From the IMG/VR virus record IMGVR_UViG_3300032117_000193, positions 1-20,131 of that record: a stretch of 20,131 nt of DNA, one strand, 5' to 3'. The position numbers were made by a program, and so were the translations under genes. Below the pieces are notes generated by a model, which worked only from the letters and a program-made list of their open reading frames with translations, ran no database searches and had not been told where the DNA came from. This DNA is from a virus. Position 1 is the first letter of the stretch. Each line of letters begins with the position of its first letter. Shown here in pieces: positions 13,148-20,131 of this stretch.

Positions 13148-13582
13148 ATGTTTAAACAATCTCCGGACGAGAGGTTGAGCACTTGGAAAGAATTTAGGGA
13201 TAAGTTAGACATGTCTAACGATCCCTTACTCGATGTCGTTCAATTCTGGCACAATGCTCCCTACGTGCCATATAACAATCAAATAGATCCATTTAATCAG
13301 AAGGCGTGGCTAACTCCTTGGGAAATCATAGTACATAATAAGTATGACGATTTCACTAAAGCATTAATGATCGGTTGGACATTAAAGTACACAGAAAATT
13401 ATGCCAATTCAGAAATCCATCTACGAACTTTAGTAGACAATAATCAAAAGTTAGTATATAATGTAGTATCAATTGATGATGAATGGATTTTAAATTACGA
13501 GGATGAAAGACCTGTAAAATCTACAGTTGTACCTGACTCATTTCGACTAGAAAATCTAGTGGTCCTTGAAAGGCCTAGGTAA
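13148..13582 (+). CDS. Conserved T4-like phage protein, function unknown (144 aa)
   Basis: ATG at 13148, seven bases after the tailspike stop, with TAAGG as ribosome site. The pattern STWKEFRDKLD, DPL.DVVQFW..APYV, N..DPFNQKAWLTPWEI(I)...K(Y)DD..KALMIGWTLKYT is familiar from hypothetical proteins of T4-like aquatic phages. It is compact and rich in Trp and Tyr, with a beta-strand C-terminal half (LVYNVVSIDDEWILNYED). No function known to me. Co-transcription with the tailspike makes a tail or fibre-related role possible but not shown. Confidence 0.78.
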   Translation: MFKQSPDERLSTWKEFRDKLDMSNDPLLDVVQFWHNAPYVPYNNQIDPFNQKAWLTPWEIIVHNKYDDFTKALMIGWTLKYTENYANSEIHLRTLVDNNQKLVYNVVSIDDEWILNYEDERPVKSTVVPDSFRLENLVVLERPR

Positions 13583-13610
13583 ATATCATCCTAGAACAGA
13601 TTTTTTATAG

Positions 13611-13639
13611 TCGAGATGTTCGGCTCAGCAGTATATAAT
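13611..13639 (+). promoter_or_regulatory. Sigma70-type promoter before nrdA
   Basis: TCGAGA (13611-13616, 4 of 6) and TATAAT (13634-13639, 6 of 6) are 17 bp apart in the 83-base gap before nrdA. The gap holds no late-type box. This implies early or middle expression of the nucleotide genes. Confidence 0.6.
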
Positions 13640-13665
13640 AACAATAACACAGGTGGAAAACAATA

Positions 13666-16023
13666 ATGATTACAGTAGTTAAACGTAGTGGTGAAAGGGT
13701 TCCATTAGATGTTTCAAAGATTCAAAGACAAGTAGCAAACGCATGTAGAGGGATTGACGGTGTTAGTCAGTCCATGATCGAAATTAAAGCACAGATCGAA
13801 TTACATGATGGTATGACCACCGAAACCATCGACGAATTGCTTCTTAAGGCAATGGTTGATCTAATCGACGAAACAGAAAACCCAGAGATCAATAATGTAA
13901 ATTATCAGTACGTAGCAGGTAGACAAAAAGTATCTATGCTACGCAAAGAAGTATATGGAGACTATGAACCTCCTAAATTATATACTATTATAAAAACAAA
14001 TATCGAAGCAGGAATGTATACTCCTGAACTATTAGAATGGTACACTGAAGATGAGTGGAATATTATCGACTTGTTTTTAGATCATTCTAAAGATGAAGAG
14101 TACACATACGCCGCTATTGCTCAATTGGCAGAGAAATATCTTGTACAAAATAGAGCAACTGGTAAAATTTATGAAACTCCACAGGTGCGCTATGCTGTAG
14201 CCGCCGCAACAGCATTTCATAACGAACCAAAGGAGACTAGATTAAAATATGTTAAAGAATATTACGAATGCGCGAGTGATGGTCACTTTACTCTTGCTAC
14301 TCCTGTCCTGGCCGGTCTGGGCACGACTACTAAACAATTTAGTTCATGCGTTCTTATTAGTGCTGACGACACACTAGATAGCATCTTTGCCGCAGGCGAA
14401 ATGATGGCCAAATATGCTTCAAAACGAGCCGGAATTGGTCTCGAAATTGGTCGAATTCGCCCCTTAGGTGCTCCGATTCGTAACGGTGAAATCAAACATA
14501 CGGGTATGATACCATTCTTGAAGAAATGGTTTGCTGATTTAAGATCATGTTCGCAAGGCGGTATTCGTAATGCTAGTTGTACAGTTACTTTTCCCATCTG
14601 GCATTATCAATTTGAAGACCTTATTGTATTAAAGAACAATCAAGGTACAGAAGAAACTCGTGTACGTCAAATGGATTATTCTGTCGTAGTTAATAAGATG
14701 TTTTGGAACAGATATCGCAAAGGTGAAAATATTACATTATTCGATCCTCACGAAGTTCCAGATCTATATGAAGCATACTACAGAAATAGTGACGAGTTTG
14801 AAAAGTTGTACCTAAATTATGAAAAGCATCCGACAATTAAAAAGAAAGTCGTATCAGCAGATGAGATATTTAAAAACGGTATACTTAAAGAACGTACTGA
14901 CACAGGTAGAATCTATTTGGTCAATATCGACAACGTCATTAATCAAGGACCGTTTGATACAACAGTTGATCCAATCTATCAAAGCAACCTATGTCAAGAA
15001 ATATTATTGCCCACACGACCTTTCCAAAGGATCGAAGACCCTAATGGACGTATTGCCCTATGTACACTTGGAAGCATAAATTGGGGAGCATTTAATAATC
15101 CACAACAGATGCGTAAGGCCTGTCGTGTATTGGTGCGTTCACTGAGCAATTTGTTAAGTTATCAAGATTTCTTATCTATTCAAAGCAAATTGGCAAATAA
15201 AGAATTTGAACCATTGGGTGTTGGTATTACCAATTTAGCCTACTGGCATGCTAAACGTAATTTCAAATACGGAACTATTGAAGCATTAGCCGAAGTTAAA
15301 AAATGGATGGAACATCAAGCCTACTTCCTAACTGAAACAAGTGTAGAACTTGCTCGAGAACGTGGAGCATGTGACCGTAGCCAATATACCTATTATGGTA
15401 AAGGTGTATTTCCTTGGGAACGTAGAAGTTCTGGTGTAAATGAATTAACTGATTTTACTCCTAGCCTAGATTGGGAACCTTTGCGTGAAGATCTCTTGAA
15501 ATACGGAATTAGAAATGCTACACTAATGGCTGTAGCACCAGTTGAATCTAGTTCAGTAGTATTGAACAGTACCAACGGTATTGAAATGCCAATGGAATTA
15601 ATTTCGGTAAAAGAATCAAAGGCTGGATCATTTGTACAGGTAGTACCTGAATATCGTCGCCTTAAAAACCGTTACCAATTAATGTGGGAACAAACAGATT
15701 GTGTTGATTATCTAAAAACGGCCGCAGTACTAGCCGCTTATATTGATCAAAGTCTAAGCACAAACACATTCTATAATCCTGCTTTCTTTGAAAATGGTAA
15801 AGTCCCTGGAACAACTGTAGCCAAGAATTTAATGCTTGCCTACAAGTGGGGGATAAAAACAATATACTATAGTCTAATCAATAAGGTTGGATCTAAAGTA
15901 AGTGTCACTAATACTAACGCTATTCCACTAGTAAATGGAATTAACGGTCATAGTATCAATGCCGCAGACAACGTTATAATTTATGAAGAATTAGACGATG
16001 ACTGTGAGTCTTGCAAACTTTAA
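13666..16023 (+). CDS. nrdA: Ribonucleoside-diphosphate reductase alpha subunit, class Ia
   Basis: 785 aa, ATG at 13666 behind AGGTGG. It reduces ribonucleoside diphosphates to deoxy forms, with NrdB supplying the radical. An ATP-cone regulatory domain covers residues 1-95 (VVKRSGERVPLD, VNYQYVAGR). The active-site set is complete: Cys228 (FSSCVL), Asn441-Cys443-Glu445 (SNLCQE), Cys466 (IALCTLGSINWG). The radical-relay pair Tyr734-Tyr735 lies in KTIYYSL. The C-terminal shuttle cysteines are Cys780 and Cys783 in CESCKL, two residues apart rather than four as in E. coli (CESGACKI). Length is close to E. coli NrdA (761). The retained ATP cone predicts dATP/ATP control. nrdB follows after 11 bases and a glutaredoxin after that, so this is one dNTP-supply unit. 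Confidence 0.97.
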   Translation: MITVVKRSGERVPLDVSKIQRQVANACRGIDGVSQSMIEIKAQIELHDGMTTETIDELLLKAMVDLIDETENPEINNVNYQYVAGRQKVSMLRKEVYGDYEPPKLYTIIKTNIEAGMYTPELLEWYTEDEWNIIDLFLDHSKDEEYTYAAIAQLAEKYLVQNRATGKIYETPQVRYAVAAATAFHNEPKETRLKYVKEYYECASDGHFTLATPVLAGLGTTTKQFSSCVLISADDTLDSIFAAGEMMAKYASKRAGIGLEIGRIRPLGAPIRNGEIKHTGMIPFLKKWFADLRSCSQGGIRNASCTVTFPIWHYQFEDLIVLKNNQGTEETRVRQMDYSVVVNKMFWNRYRKGENITLFDPHEVPDLYEAYYRNSDEFEKLYLNYEKHPTIKKKVVSADEIFKNGILKERTDTGRIYLVNIDNVINQGPFDTTVDPIYQSNLCQEILLPTRPFQRIEDPNGRIALCTLGSINWGAFNNPQQMRKACRVLVRSLSNLLSYQDFLSIQSKLANKEFEPLGVGITNLAYWHAKRNFKYGTIEALAEVKKWMEHQAYFLTETSVELARERGACDRSQYTYYGKGVFPWERRSSGVNELTDFTPSLDWEPLREDLLKYGIRNATLMAVAPVESSSVVLNSTNGIEMPMELISVKESKAGSFVQVVPEYRRLKNRYQLMWEQTDCVDYLKTAAVLAAYIDQSLSTNTFYNPAFFENGKVPGTTVAKNLMLAYKWGIKTIYYSLINKVGSKVSVTNTNAIPLVNGINGHSINAADNVIIYEELDDDCESCKL

Positions 16024-16034
16024 AAGAGATATAA

Positions 16035-17135
16035 ATGTCAAAAGCACAATACGACATTAGTCGTCAAACTAATTACCTCAAAAGAAAAATGTTTCTGGAC
16101 GAAGCAGGCCCTGTTACAGTTCAAAGATTTGAGGAAGTAAAATATCCTAAACTTCAGAAGTTTGAAGAACTAGCACGTGGTTTCTTTTGGGTACCAGAAG
16201 AAATTAGTCTCACCAAAGATAAGATTGATCACAAGGAGGCAAGTGATGCGGTTAAGCATATTTTTACTAGTAATCTTCTGCGCCAGACTGCTTTGGACTC
16301 CATTCAGGGTCGTGCGCCGGCGCAGGTTTTTGGACCAGTCATATCGATTCCAGAATTGGAAGCCTTAGTAAGTAACTGGTCATTCTTTGAAACTAACATT
16401 CACAGTAAAAGTTACAGTCATATCATTCGTAATGTATATGGTGTTCCTAAAGAAGAATTTAATAAGATTCACGACACCGCAGAAATCGTAAACATGGCCT
16501 CTAACATTGGCTATTATTACGAAAAACTACATAAACTAAATTGTTCTATTGAAGCAGATCTTCAGGTTGATGAACACGAACACATCAAGGCAATTTGGCT
16601 AGCACTTAATGCCAGTTACGCATTAGAAGCATTCCGCTTTATGGTGTCATTTGCTACAAGTCTTGCTATGGTTGAAAACAAGATCTACATTGGGAATGGA
16701 AACATTATCAGTTTAATCCTACAAGATGAGATCCTACACGCAGAATGGACTGCTTGGATTATCAATAATGTAGTCAAGGATGACGAGCGTTTTGTTAAAG
16801 CCAAGGCCGAATGCGAAGCAGAAGTTTACCAAATGTATATGGATGTGATCCGTGAAGAAAAAGCATGGGCAGATTATTTGTTCAGCAAAGGTGTTGTTAT
16901 TGGTCTTAACGCACAGATTCTAAAAGACTTTGTTGACTACACAGCGTTTACTCGTTTAAAAGAAATTGGTATTAAGTACCAAGAAGAACATCCGCGCCAG
17001 AGTCCAATACCTTGGTTTAACAAGCACGTAAATATCAACAAGAAACAATCAGCATTACAAGAAACTGAATCAACTAATTATGTTATCGGCGTAATGAGCG
17101 ATAACGTTAGTTATGAAGAACTACCGGAGTTATAA
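16035..17135 (+). CDS. nrdB: Ribonucleoside-diphosphate reductase beta subunit, class Ia
   Basis: 366 aa. It carries the di-iron centre and the tyrosyl radical for NrdA. Metal ligands can be read against E. coli NrdB: Asp88 (LDSIQGR), Glu119 and His123 (FFETNIHSKSY), Glu198 (ALEAFRF), Glu232 and His235 (DEILHAE); the radical tyrosine is Tyr127. The first Glu and His are four residues apart (E-T-N-I-H) where E. coli has three (E-T-I-H), a one-residue insertion in the metal-binding helix. The acidic C-terminus ending EELPEL is the usual NrdA-docking tail. AAAGAGA precedes the ATG. The end overlaps nothing, but the glutaredoxin start is one base later. Confidence 0.96.
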   Translation: MSKAQYDISRQTNYLKRKMFLDEAGPVTVQRFEEVKYPKLQKFEELARGFFWVPEEISLTKDKIDHKEASDAVKHIFTSNLLRQTALDSIQGRAPAQVFGPVISIPELEALVSNWSFFETNIHSKSYSHIIRNVYGVPKEEFNKIHDTAEIVNMASNIGYYYEKLHKLNCSIEADLQVDEHEHIKAIWLALNASYALEAFRFMVSFATSLAMVENKIYIGNGNIISLILQDEILHAEWTAWIINNVVKDDERFVKAKAECEAEVYQMYMDVIREEKAWADYLFSKGVVIGLNAQILKDFVDYTAFTRLKEIGIKYQEEHPRQSPIPWFNKHVNINKKQSALQETESTNYVIGVMSDNVSYEELPEL

Positions 17136-17136
17136 A

Positions 17137-17361
17137 ATGAAAGCAATTTTATGGAGTAAGTATAACTGTCCTTATTGCGACCAAGCAAAGGCATTATTAA
17201 AATCAAAAGGTATCCCATTTGAAGAAAAGAAAATCGGAGATGGGTATACAAAAGAAGAACTATTAGAAGCAGTACCAAACGCTAGAACTGTTCCACAAAT
17301 TTTTATTGACGAACAGTTAATTGGCGGCTTTACAGAATTAAAAGCACACTTGGCGGGCTAA
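17137..17361 (+). CDS. nrdC: Glutaredoxin
   Basis: 74 aa from the ATG at 17137, with GGAG eight bases upstream inside nrdB; an in-frame start at 17113 would overlap nrdB and lacks support. The active site is CPYC at residues 11-14, after a first strand KAILWSKY. TVPQIFI (51-57, with the cis-Pro) and GG-x-x-E-L (63-69) complete the glutathione-binding site of the glutaredoxin family. It lies directly after nrdA and nrdB and very probably re-reduces the RNR shuttle cysteines, as T4 NrdC does. The stop codon overlaps the next start (TAATG), which couples a structural-looking gene to this unit. Confidence 0.93.
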   Translation: MKAILWSKYNCPYCDQAKALLKSKGIPFEEKKIGDGYTKEELLEAVPNARTVPQIFIDEQLIGGFTELKAHLAG

Positions 17362-17768
17362 TGACACTCACTGTTAACTCCAAAGTTTCTGCGCCACTAT
17401 ATAACTATACAACTACTAGTTCGTATAGTACTGGTACTATAACAATAACATCAACTGGTACATCCTCTTGGGGATCGTTGACTAGTGCTGTACTTGTTAA
17501 TGGTGGTAGTAGTGCTAACTGGGCCACTATTAGTAATGGAATGACGCAACCATCTTTACAGGTTACAGGTAAGGCTACCTTCGATGATGATGTAACTATT
17601 AAAGGTGTTAGTCTAATCGAAACATTAGAAAAAATAAATGAACGTCTTGCTATACTTGTTCCAGATCCTAAGAAGTTAGAAAAATATCAAGCACTTAAAA
17701 AAGCATATGATCATTACAAACTACTAGAAGGAATGATTACAGACAAGGATGTTGAAAATGGAAAATGA
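17361..17768 (+). CDS. Small structural-type protein with T4-like C-terminal motif
   Basis: 135 aa; the start overlaps the glutaredoxin stop (TAATG). Residues 1-75 are Thr/Ser/Gly-rich beta (YNYTTTSSYSTGTITITSTG, SAVLVNGGSSANWATI). A short strand segment LQVTGKATFDDDVTIKGVSL follows. Residues 88-130 form the helical motif I.ERLAILVPDPKKLEKYQALKKAYDHYKLLE, widespread at the end of small T4-like phage proteins (R-L-x-I-L-x-P-(N/D)-x-x-L-E...). It is probably a virion or assembly protein, although it sits in the nucleotide operon. It overlaps the next ORF by 11 bases. Confidence 0.75.
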   Translation: MTLTVNSKVSAPLYNYTTTSSYSTGTITITSTGTSSWGSLTSAVLVNGGSSANWATISNGMTQPSLQVTGKATFDDDVTIKGVSLIETLEKINERLAILVPDPKKLEKYQALKKAYDHYKLLEGMITDKDVENGK

Positions 17769-17916
17769 TAAAAAGATTGAACAGTTAGAAAAGAAAGTTT
17801 CAATACTAACAAACCAACTTGCTGAATTAGTTCAACGTATTAGATTCCTTGAAAGAGAAAATAATCGCCGTAAAGGTGAAACAAGCCAAATTGCAAACCA
17901 CGTAAATAGAAAGTAA
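17758..17916 (+). CDS. Small coiled-coil protein (52 aa)
   Basis: The ATG at 17758 lies inside the end of the preceding gene. The product is a single predicted coiled coil: MENDKKIEQLEKKVSILTNQ, then LAELVQRIRFLERENNRRK, with Leu, Val or Ile at the a and d positions for about five heptads, then a polar tail. It overlaps its neighbour in another frame and ends six bases before thyX, which supports a real, coupled gene. It could pair with the C-terminal helix of the preceding protein. No family recognised. Confidence 0.65.
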   Translation: MENDKKIEQLEKKVSILTNQLAELVQRIRFLERENNRRKGETSQIANHVNRK

Positions 17917-17922
17917 AATTAA

Positions 17923-18597
17923 ATGAATGTTCGACTACTTAGTTACAGCCAACCTACCGAAGAATTTCGCGCATTGGGAATCGATGATGCCCAAGAACTC
18001 ATCGCCTATTGCGCCCGTGTGTCCAACCCAAGCAACCAACTTAACACCGAGACATCAGAAAAACTCATCAGATACCTCATCAAGCACCAGCACTGGTCAC
18101 CACTCGAAATGGTCTCAGCCTGTCTCGAAATTACAACAACCAGAGACATCGCAAGACAAATACTTAGACATAGATCCTTTAGTTTCCAAGAGTTTAGCCA
18201 ACGCTACGCCGACCCAACGAAAGATCTTAATTTCGTACTTAGAGACGCAAGGCTACAAGATCACACAAACAGGCAAAATAGTCGACCTCTCGATCTAGAA
18301 GACGACCATCATCGTCAAATTGCCTATCAGTGGGAAATGCTACAAATGGATTTGACCAAGAAAGCCAAAGAAGTTTATGAATGGGCAATCTTAAAAGGTA
18401 TTGCTAAAGAACAGGCTCGTGCTGTACTACCAGAAGGACTTACAGAAAGTCGTCTGTACATGAATGGTACACTACGTAGTTGGGTACACTACATTGAATT
18501 ACGTTCCGCAAATGGAACACAACTAGAACACCAAGAAATCGCTATTGCTTGTGCTAAAGTAATCGCAGAAGTATTTCCTATGGCTTCAACATTATAA
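17923..18597 (+). CDS. thyX: Flavin-dependent thymidylate synthase
   Basis: 224 aa. ThyX makes dTMP from dUMP with FAD, NADPH and methylene-tetrahydrofolate. The ThyX signature RHR-x7-S is present exactly: RHRSFSFQEFS at 82-92, followed by QRYAD. HWSPLEM (57-63) is the N-terminal conserved block. The C-terminal R-S-W-V-H-Y-I-E-L-R (185-194) and AN-x-x-x-Q-x-E-(H/I)-(Q/R)-x-(I/L)-A block provide substrate binding. Length is normal. Codon use in the first 370 or so bases is richer in C-ending codons (CTC, ATC, GCC, AAC) than in the second part, unlike the neighbours. It completes the dNTP module behind nrdA, nrdB and nrdC. No clear ribosome site is seen. Confidence 0.95.
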   Translation: MNVRLLSYSQPTEEFRALGIDDAQELIAYCARVSNPSNQLNTETSEKLIRYLIKHQHWSPLEMVSACLEITTTRDIARQILRHRSFSFQEFSQRYADPTKDLNFVLRDARLQDHTNRQNSRPLDLEDDHHRQIAYQWEMLQMDLTKKAKEVYEWAILKGIAKEQARAVLPEGLTESRLYMNGTLRSWVHYIELRSANGTQLEHQEIAIACAKVIAEVFPMASTL

Positions 18598-18605
18598 GGA
18601 CTAAC

Positions 18606-18893
18606 ATGCTACTTAAAAAACCAATCACCCAAGGATCCGTTGTAACTATTAAAATTATCAACGGTGACGAAATTATTGCTCGCTATGAAAGCGAAGATGC
18701 TGATACTATTACAATTAATAGACCTTTGGCATTAACTGTAAACGCACAAGGATTAGGAATGATTCCTTGGGTATTTCTAGGCGACTCTGATACAGTTACA
18801 TTACAAAAAATTCATGTATTTTTAATGATGCCTAGCAAGAAAGATGCCGCAGATCAATACATGCAAGGTACCACAGGTATTGCCCTAGCGTAA
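18606..18893 (+). CDS. Small beta-barrel (Sm/LSM-like) phage protein
   Basis: 95 aa. AAGGA overlaps the thyX stop and the ATG is six bases later. The part VVTIKIINGDEIIARYESEDADTITINRP, followed by ALTVNAQG(L)GMIPWVFLG and VTLQKIHVF, has the strand order and the NGDE turn of Sm/LSM-like or SH3-type barrels. Similar small proteins (NGDE.(I/V)...(E/D)....(I/L).(K/R)P) are common in T4-like cyanophages. Function unknown; RNA binding is conceivable from the fold but not shown. A PAAR gene follows after eight bases. Confidence 0.72.
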   Translation: MLLKKPITQGSVVTIKIINGDEIIARYESEDADTITINRPLALTVNAQGLGMIPWVFLGDSDTVTLQKIHVFLMMPSKKDAADQYMQGTTGIALA

Positions 18894-18901
18894 ATAATAT
18901 C

Positions 18902-19204
18902 ATGCCAAATATATCAGTTCAAGGGGATACTAATACACACGGGGGTGCTCCGTTAAATCAGGGCCTATCCGGAAATGTAAACGCAGGGAACAAACCTGTT
19001 GCTACTGTGGGCAGTAGTAGTTCTTCGAATGATAGTGAGTACAATCCTAGAACTCATCCTCAAGGCATAGCAGGTAATCAAGTAGCGTCAGTTGGCTCTT
19101 CAAACGTATTTGTGAATAATAAAGCAGTACACAGAGTTGGTGATGCTAGAAAAGACGGATCCGAAGCAGGTCCGGGAATTAGTTCAGTTAAGGTAAACGG
19201 ATAA
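18902..19204 (+). CDS. PAAR-repeat spike-tip protein (T4 gp5.4-like)
   Basis: 100 aa. The C-terminal half has the PAAR pattern: QVASVGSSNVFVNNKAVHRVGD (60-81) then ...GPGISSVKVNG. The N-terminal half has a weaker copy: GDTNTHGGAP (8-17) and ...KPVATVGS. Histidines 13, 52 and 77 could bind the metal at the cone tip; no Cys is present, whereas many PAAR proteins use three His and one Cys. In T4-like phages gp5.4 caps the cell-puncturing spike. The stop overlaps the start of the next gene (TAATG). Confidence 0.88.
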   Translation: MPNISVQGDTNTHGGAPLNQGLSGNVNAGNKPVATVGSSSSSNDSEYNPRTHPQGIAGNQVASVGSSNVFVNNKAVHRVGDARKDGSEAGPGISSVKVNG

Positions 19205-19404
19205 TGGCAACAGGAAAAATAACTTCTTATAATAAACAAAGCCATTTCGGGTGGATTAAACCCGATGACGGCACTTCAGATATTCCCTTTACATTTATAC
19301 ATACAGCCCCTAATTATTCAGGTTTTGATGTAAACGATAGTGTAACCTATGAATTGATCGAATCAAACAAGGGTTGGATCCCTTCAAACGTACAAAAATC
19401 ATAA
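19204..19404 (+). CDS. Cold-shock-domain-like nucleic-acid-binding protein
   Basis: 66 aa, the typical CspA length. It starts MATGKITSYN, followed by HFGWIKPDDG (14-23), which matches the RNP1 strand (KGFGFI.PDDG) with one substitution, and IPFTFIH (27-33), matching RNP2 (DVFVH). FDVNDSVTYEL and NKGWIPSNV give the last strands (G..V.F......G..A.NV). It probably binds single-stranded RNA or DNA. The start overlaps the PAAR stop, so it is translated late with a tail protein, an unusual place for an RNA chaperone. An alternative is a CSD-like fold used for another purpose. Confidence 0.78.
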   Translation: MATGKITSYNKQSHFGWIKPDDGTSDIPFTFIHTAPNYSGFDVNDSVTYELIESNKGWIPSNVQKS

Positions 19405-19410
19405 TAAATA
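19403..19410 (+). promoter_or_regulatory. Candidate late promoter (AATAAATA) with structured leader
   Basis: AATAAATA overlaps the stop of the cold-shock-like gene. The following leader to 19496 holds no ORF but has possible small stems (TACGC-ATA-GCGTA near 19428-19440; GGGC...GCCC near 19452-19485) before AGGA and the ATG at 19497. Confidence 0.45.
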
Positions 19411-19496
19411 CTGTACCTAGCAAGCGTTACGCATAGCGTATTGATAGGACTGGGCGGGGGTTACTTGTTAGGCCCGTCAATTATATAGGAACAGTT

Positions 19497-20131
19497 ATGT
19501 CAATATCGTTTAGTCAACTAGCACACGAATTCAATCATGGAGCAAGTAATATATCGCTTTCGCAATTATACGCAGGCGGGTATTATGTATCAGCATACGA
19601 ACGAGGATTACTTCCAGTTAGTCCCGTAAGTTCTTCATATGTAGATACACCTGTACCTTCAAGTGGTACTATATCGTTAGGAAATTTTAACGGAGCATTT
19701 AATACTTATGGAACTGTTAATTTTACTTCTGGAGTAACATATTGGACATGTCCACCAGATGTGACTACCCTAAACGTGGGATGCTATTGCGGTGATTATT
19801 TTAACCCAAATTCATATTATATCATTTCAGTATCAGTTGTACCTGGCAGGACTTATACAGTAACAGTTCCTACAGTAAATGAATATGGTACCTGGTATGG
19901 CACCTCAATAGCATCGGGGGGATTCGGTAGTTCTAGCATATATGATCCAGTAGCCAATCAGACTATATTTTATAGATCAATATTTGATCAATCAGTTTGG
20001 ACATTTTCAGGGAACGTTGATGCCACTTTAAAGGTACAGGTAGGAATTGCAGACTATTACGAAAACAACCGATCATTTACAGCAAGTGGTGGTCATGTAG
20101 CAACTATTGCTCCTGCCGCATCGGCCGCAGG
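19497..20131 (+). CDS. Virion structural / fibre protein (3'-truncated by window edge)
   Basis: An ATG at 19497 with AGGA seven to ten bases upstream opens a frame that runs to the window end (211 codons visible, no stop). The N-terminal MSISFSQLAHEF...ISLSQLYAGGYYV and PSSGTISLGNFNGAF are the SFSQL and PSSG-x-ISL/M-x-(D/N)F-G modules found at the start of many T4-like aquatic phage structural proteins. Further on are beta-rich segments (VNFTSGVTYWTCPPDVTTL; YYIISVSVVPGRTYTVTVP) with Cys, Tyr and Gly, reminiscent of a GH/PGRTYTVTV-type adhesin domain. Probably a fibre or tail protein exposed on the virion. Confidence 0.8.
   Translation, partial: MSISFSQLAHEFNHGASNISLSQLYAGGYYVSAYERGLLPVSPVSSSYVDTPVPSSGTISLGNFNGAFNTYGTVNFTSGVTYWTCPPDVTTLNVGCYCGDYFNPNSYYIISVSVVPGRTYTVTVPTVNEYGTWYGTSIASGGFGSSSIYDPVANQTIFYRSIFDQSVWTFSGNVDATLKVQVGIADYYENNRSFTASGGHVATIAPAASAA

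Noticed and set aside
17927-18298. A 123-codon open frame inside thyX (+2 frame)
   Set aside because: thyX is certain in this region; the second frame is open because of C-rich codons and shows no family features or ribosome site.

Overview
The window is part of a T4-like myovirus genome (Caudoviricetes), most similar in gene content to the aquatic and cyanophage-type T4 relatives. The evidence is short, tightly packed and often overlapping genes, almost all on the plus strand; fibre and tailspike genes; a PAAR spike-tip protein; a nrdA-nrdB-glutaredoxin-thyX nucleotide block; and repeated NATAAATA boxes matching the T4 late-promoter consensus (TATAAATA), usually at or just after the stop codon of the upstream gene. 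The DNA is AT-rich. The host cannot be named. A phasin-like gene would fit a polyhydroxyalkanoate-storing proteobacterium, but this is weak evidence.

Layout. 1-2464: the 3' end of a repeat-rich fibre protein, a second fibre/adhesin with a Gly-Ser linker, and a small late protein. 2494-4086: an exported DNA/RNA non-specific endonuclease behind a late promoter, then two small proteins whose N-termini resemble T4 capsid-targeting sequences; the first contains a fresh 111-bp tandem duplication. 4087-4302: a structured non-coding stretch ending in a strong terminator. 4303-5675: a five-gene minus-strand island (88-aa protein, phasin-like protein, GNAT acetyltransferase, and two very small proteins of 32 and 55 aa). 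5676-5844: a divergent promoter region. 5845-10675: conserved phage genes, probably head or structural, including a small single-span membrane protein, a Gln/Pro/Ala-rich protein and a 527-aa mosaic protein. 10711-11436: an MGME1/RecB-like PD-(D/E)XK exonuclease behind a consensus sigma70-type promoter with almost no leader. 11461-13582: a beta-helix tailspike and a conserved hypothetical protein. 13666-18597: nrdA, nrdB, glutaredoxin, two small structural or coiled-coil genes, and thyX. 18606-20131: a small conserved protein, a PAAR protein, a cold-shock-domain-like protein, and the 5' part of another structural protein.

How it fits together. The late-promoter genes build virions and probably load them; the sigma70-type promoters drive DNA metabolism (exonuclease, RNR) early. 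RNR alpha and beta, the glutaredoxin that can re-reduce RNR, and ThyX together form a dNTP supply module. The most interesting hypothesis is that several late small proteins (2054-2464, 3343-3690, 3805-4086, 7459-8052) begin with T4 internal-protein-like capsid-targeting peptides and contain prohead-protease-like (I/L/V)-x-E sites. They could be packaged, cleaved and injected into the host. The exported nuclease and the minus-strand island are the other two accessory elements worth following up.
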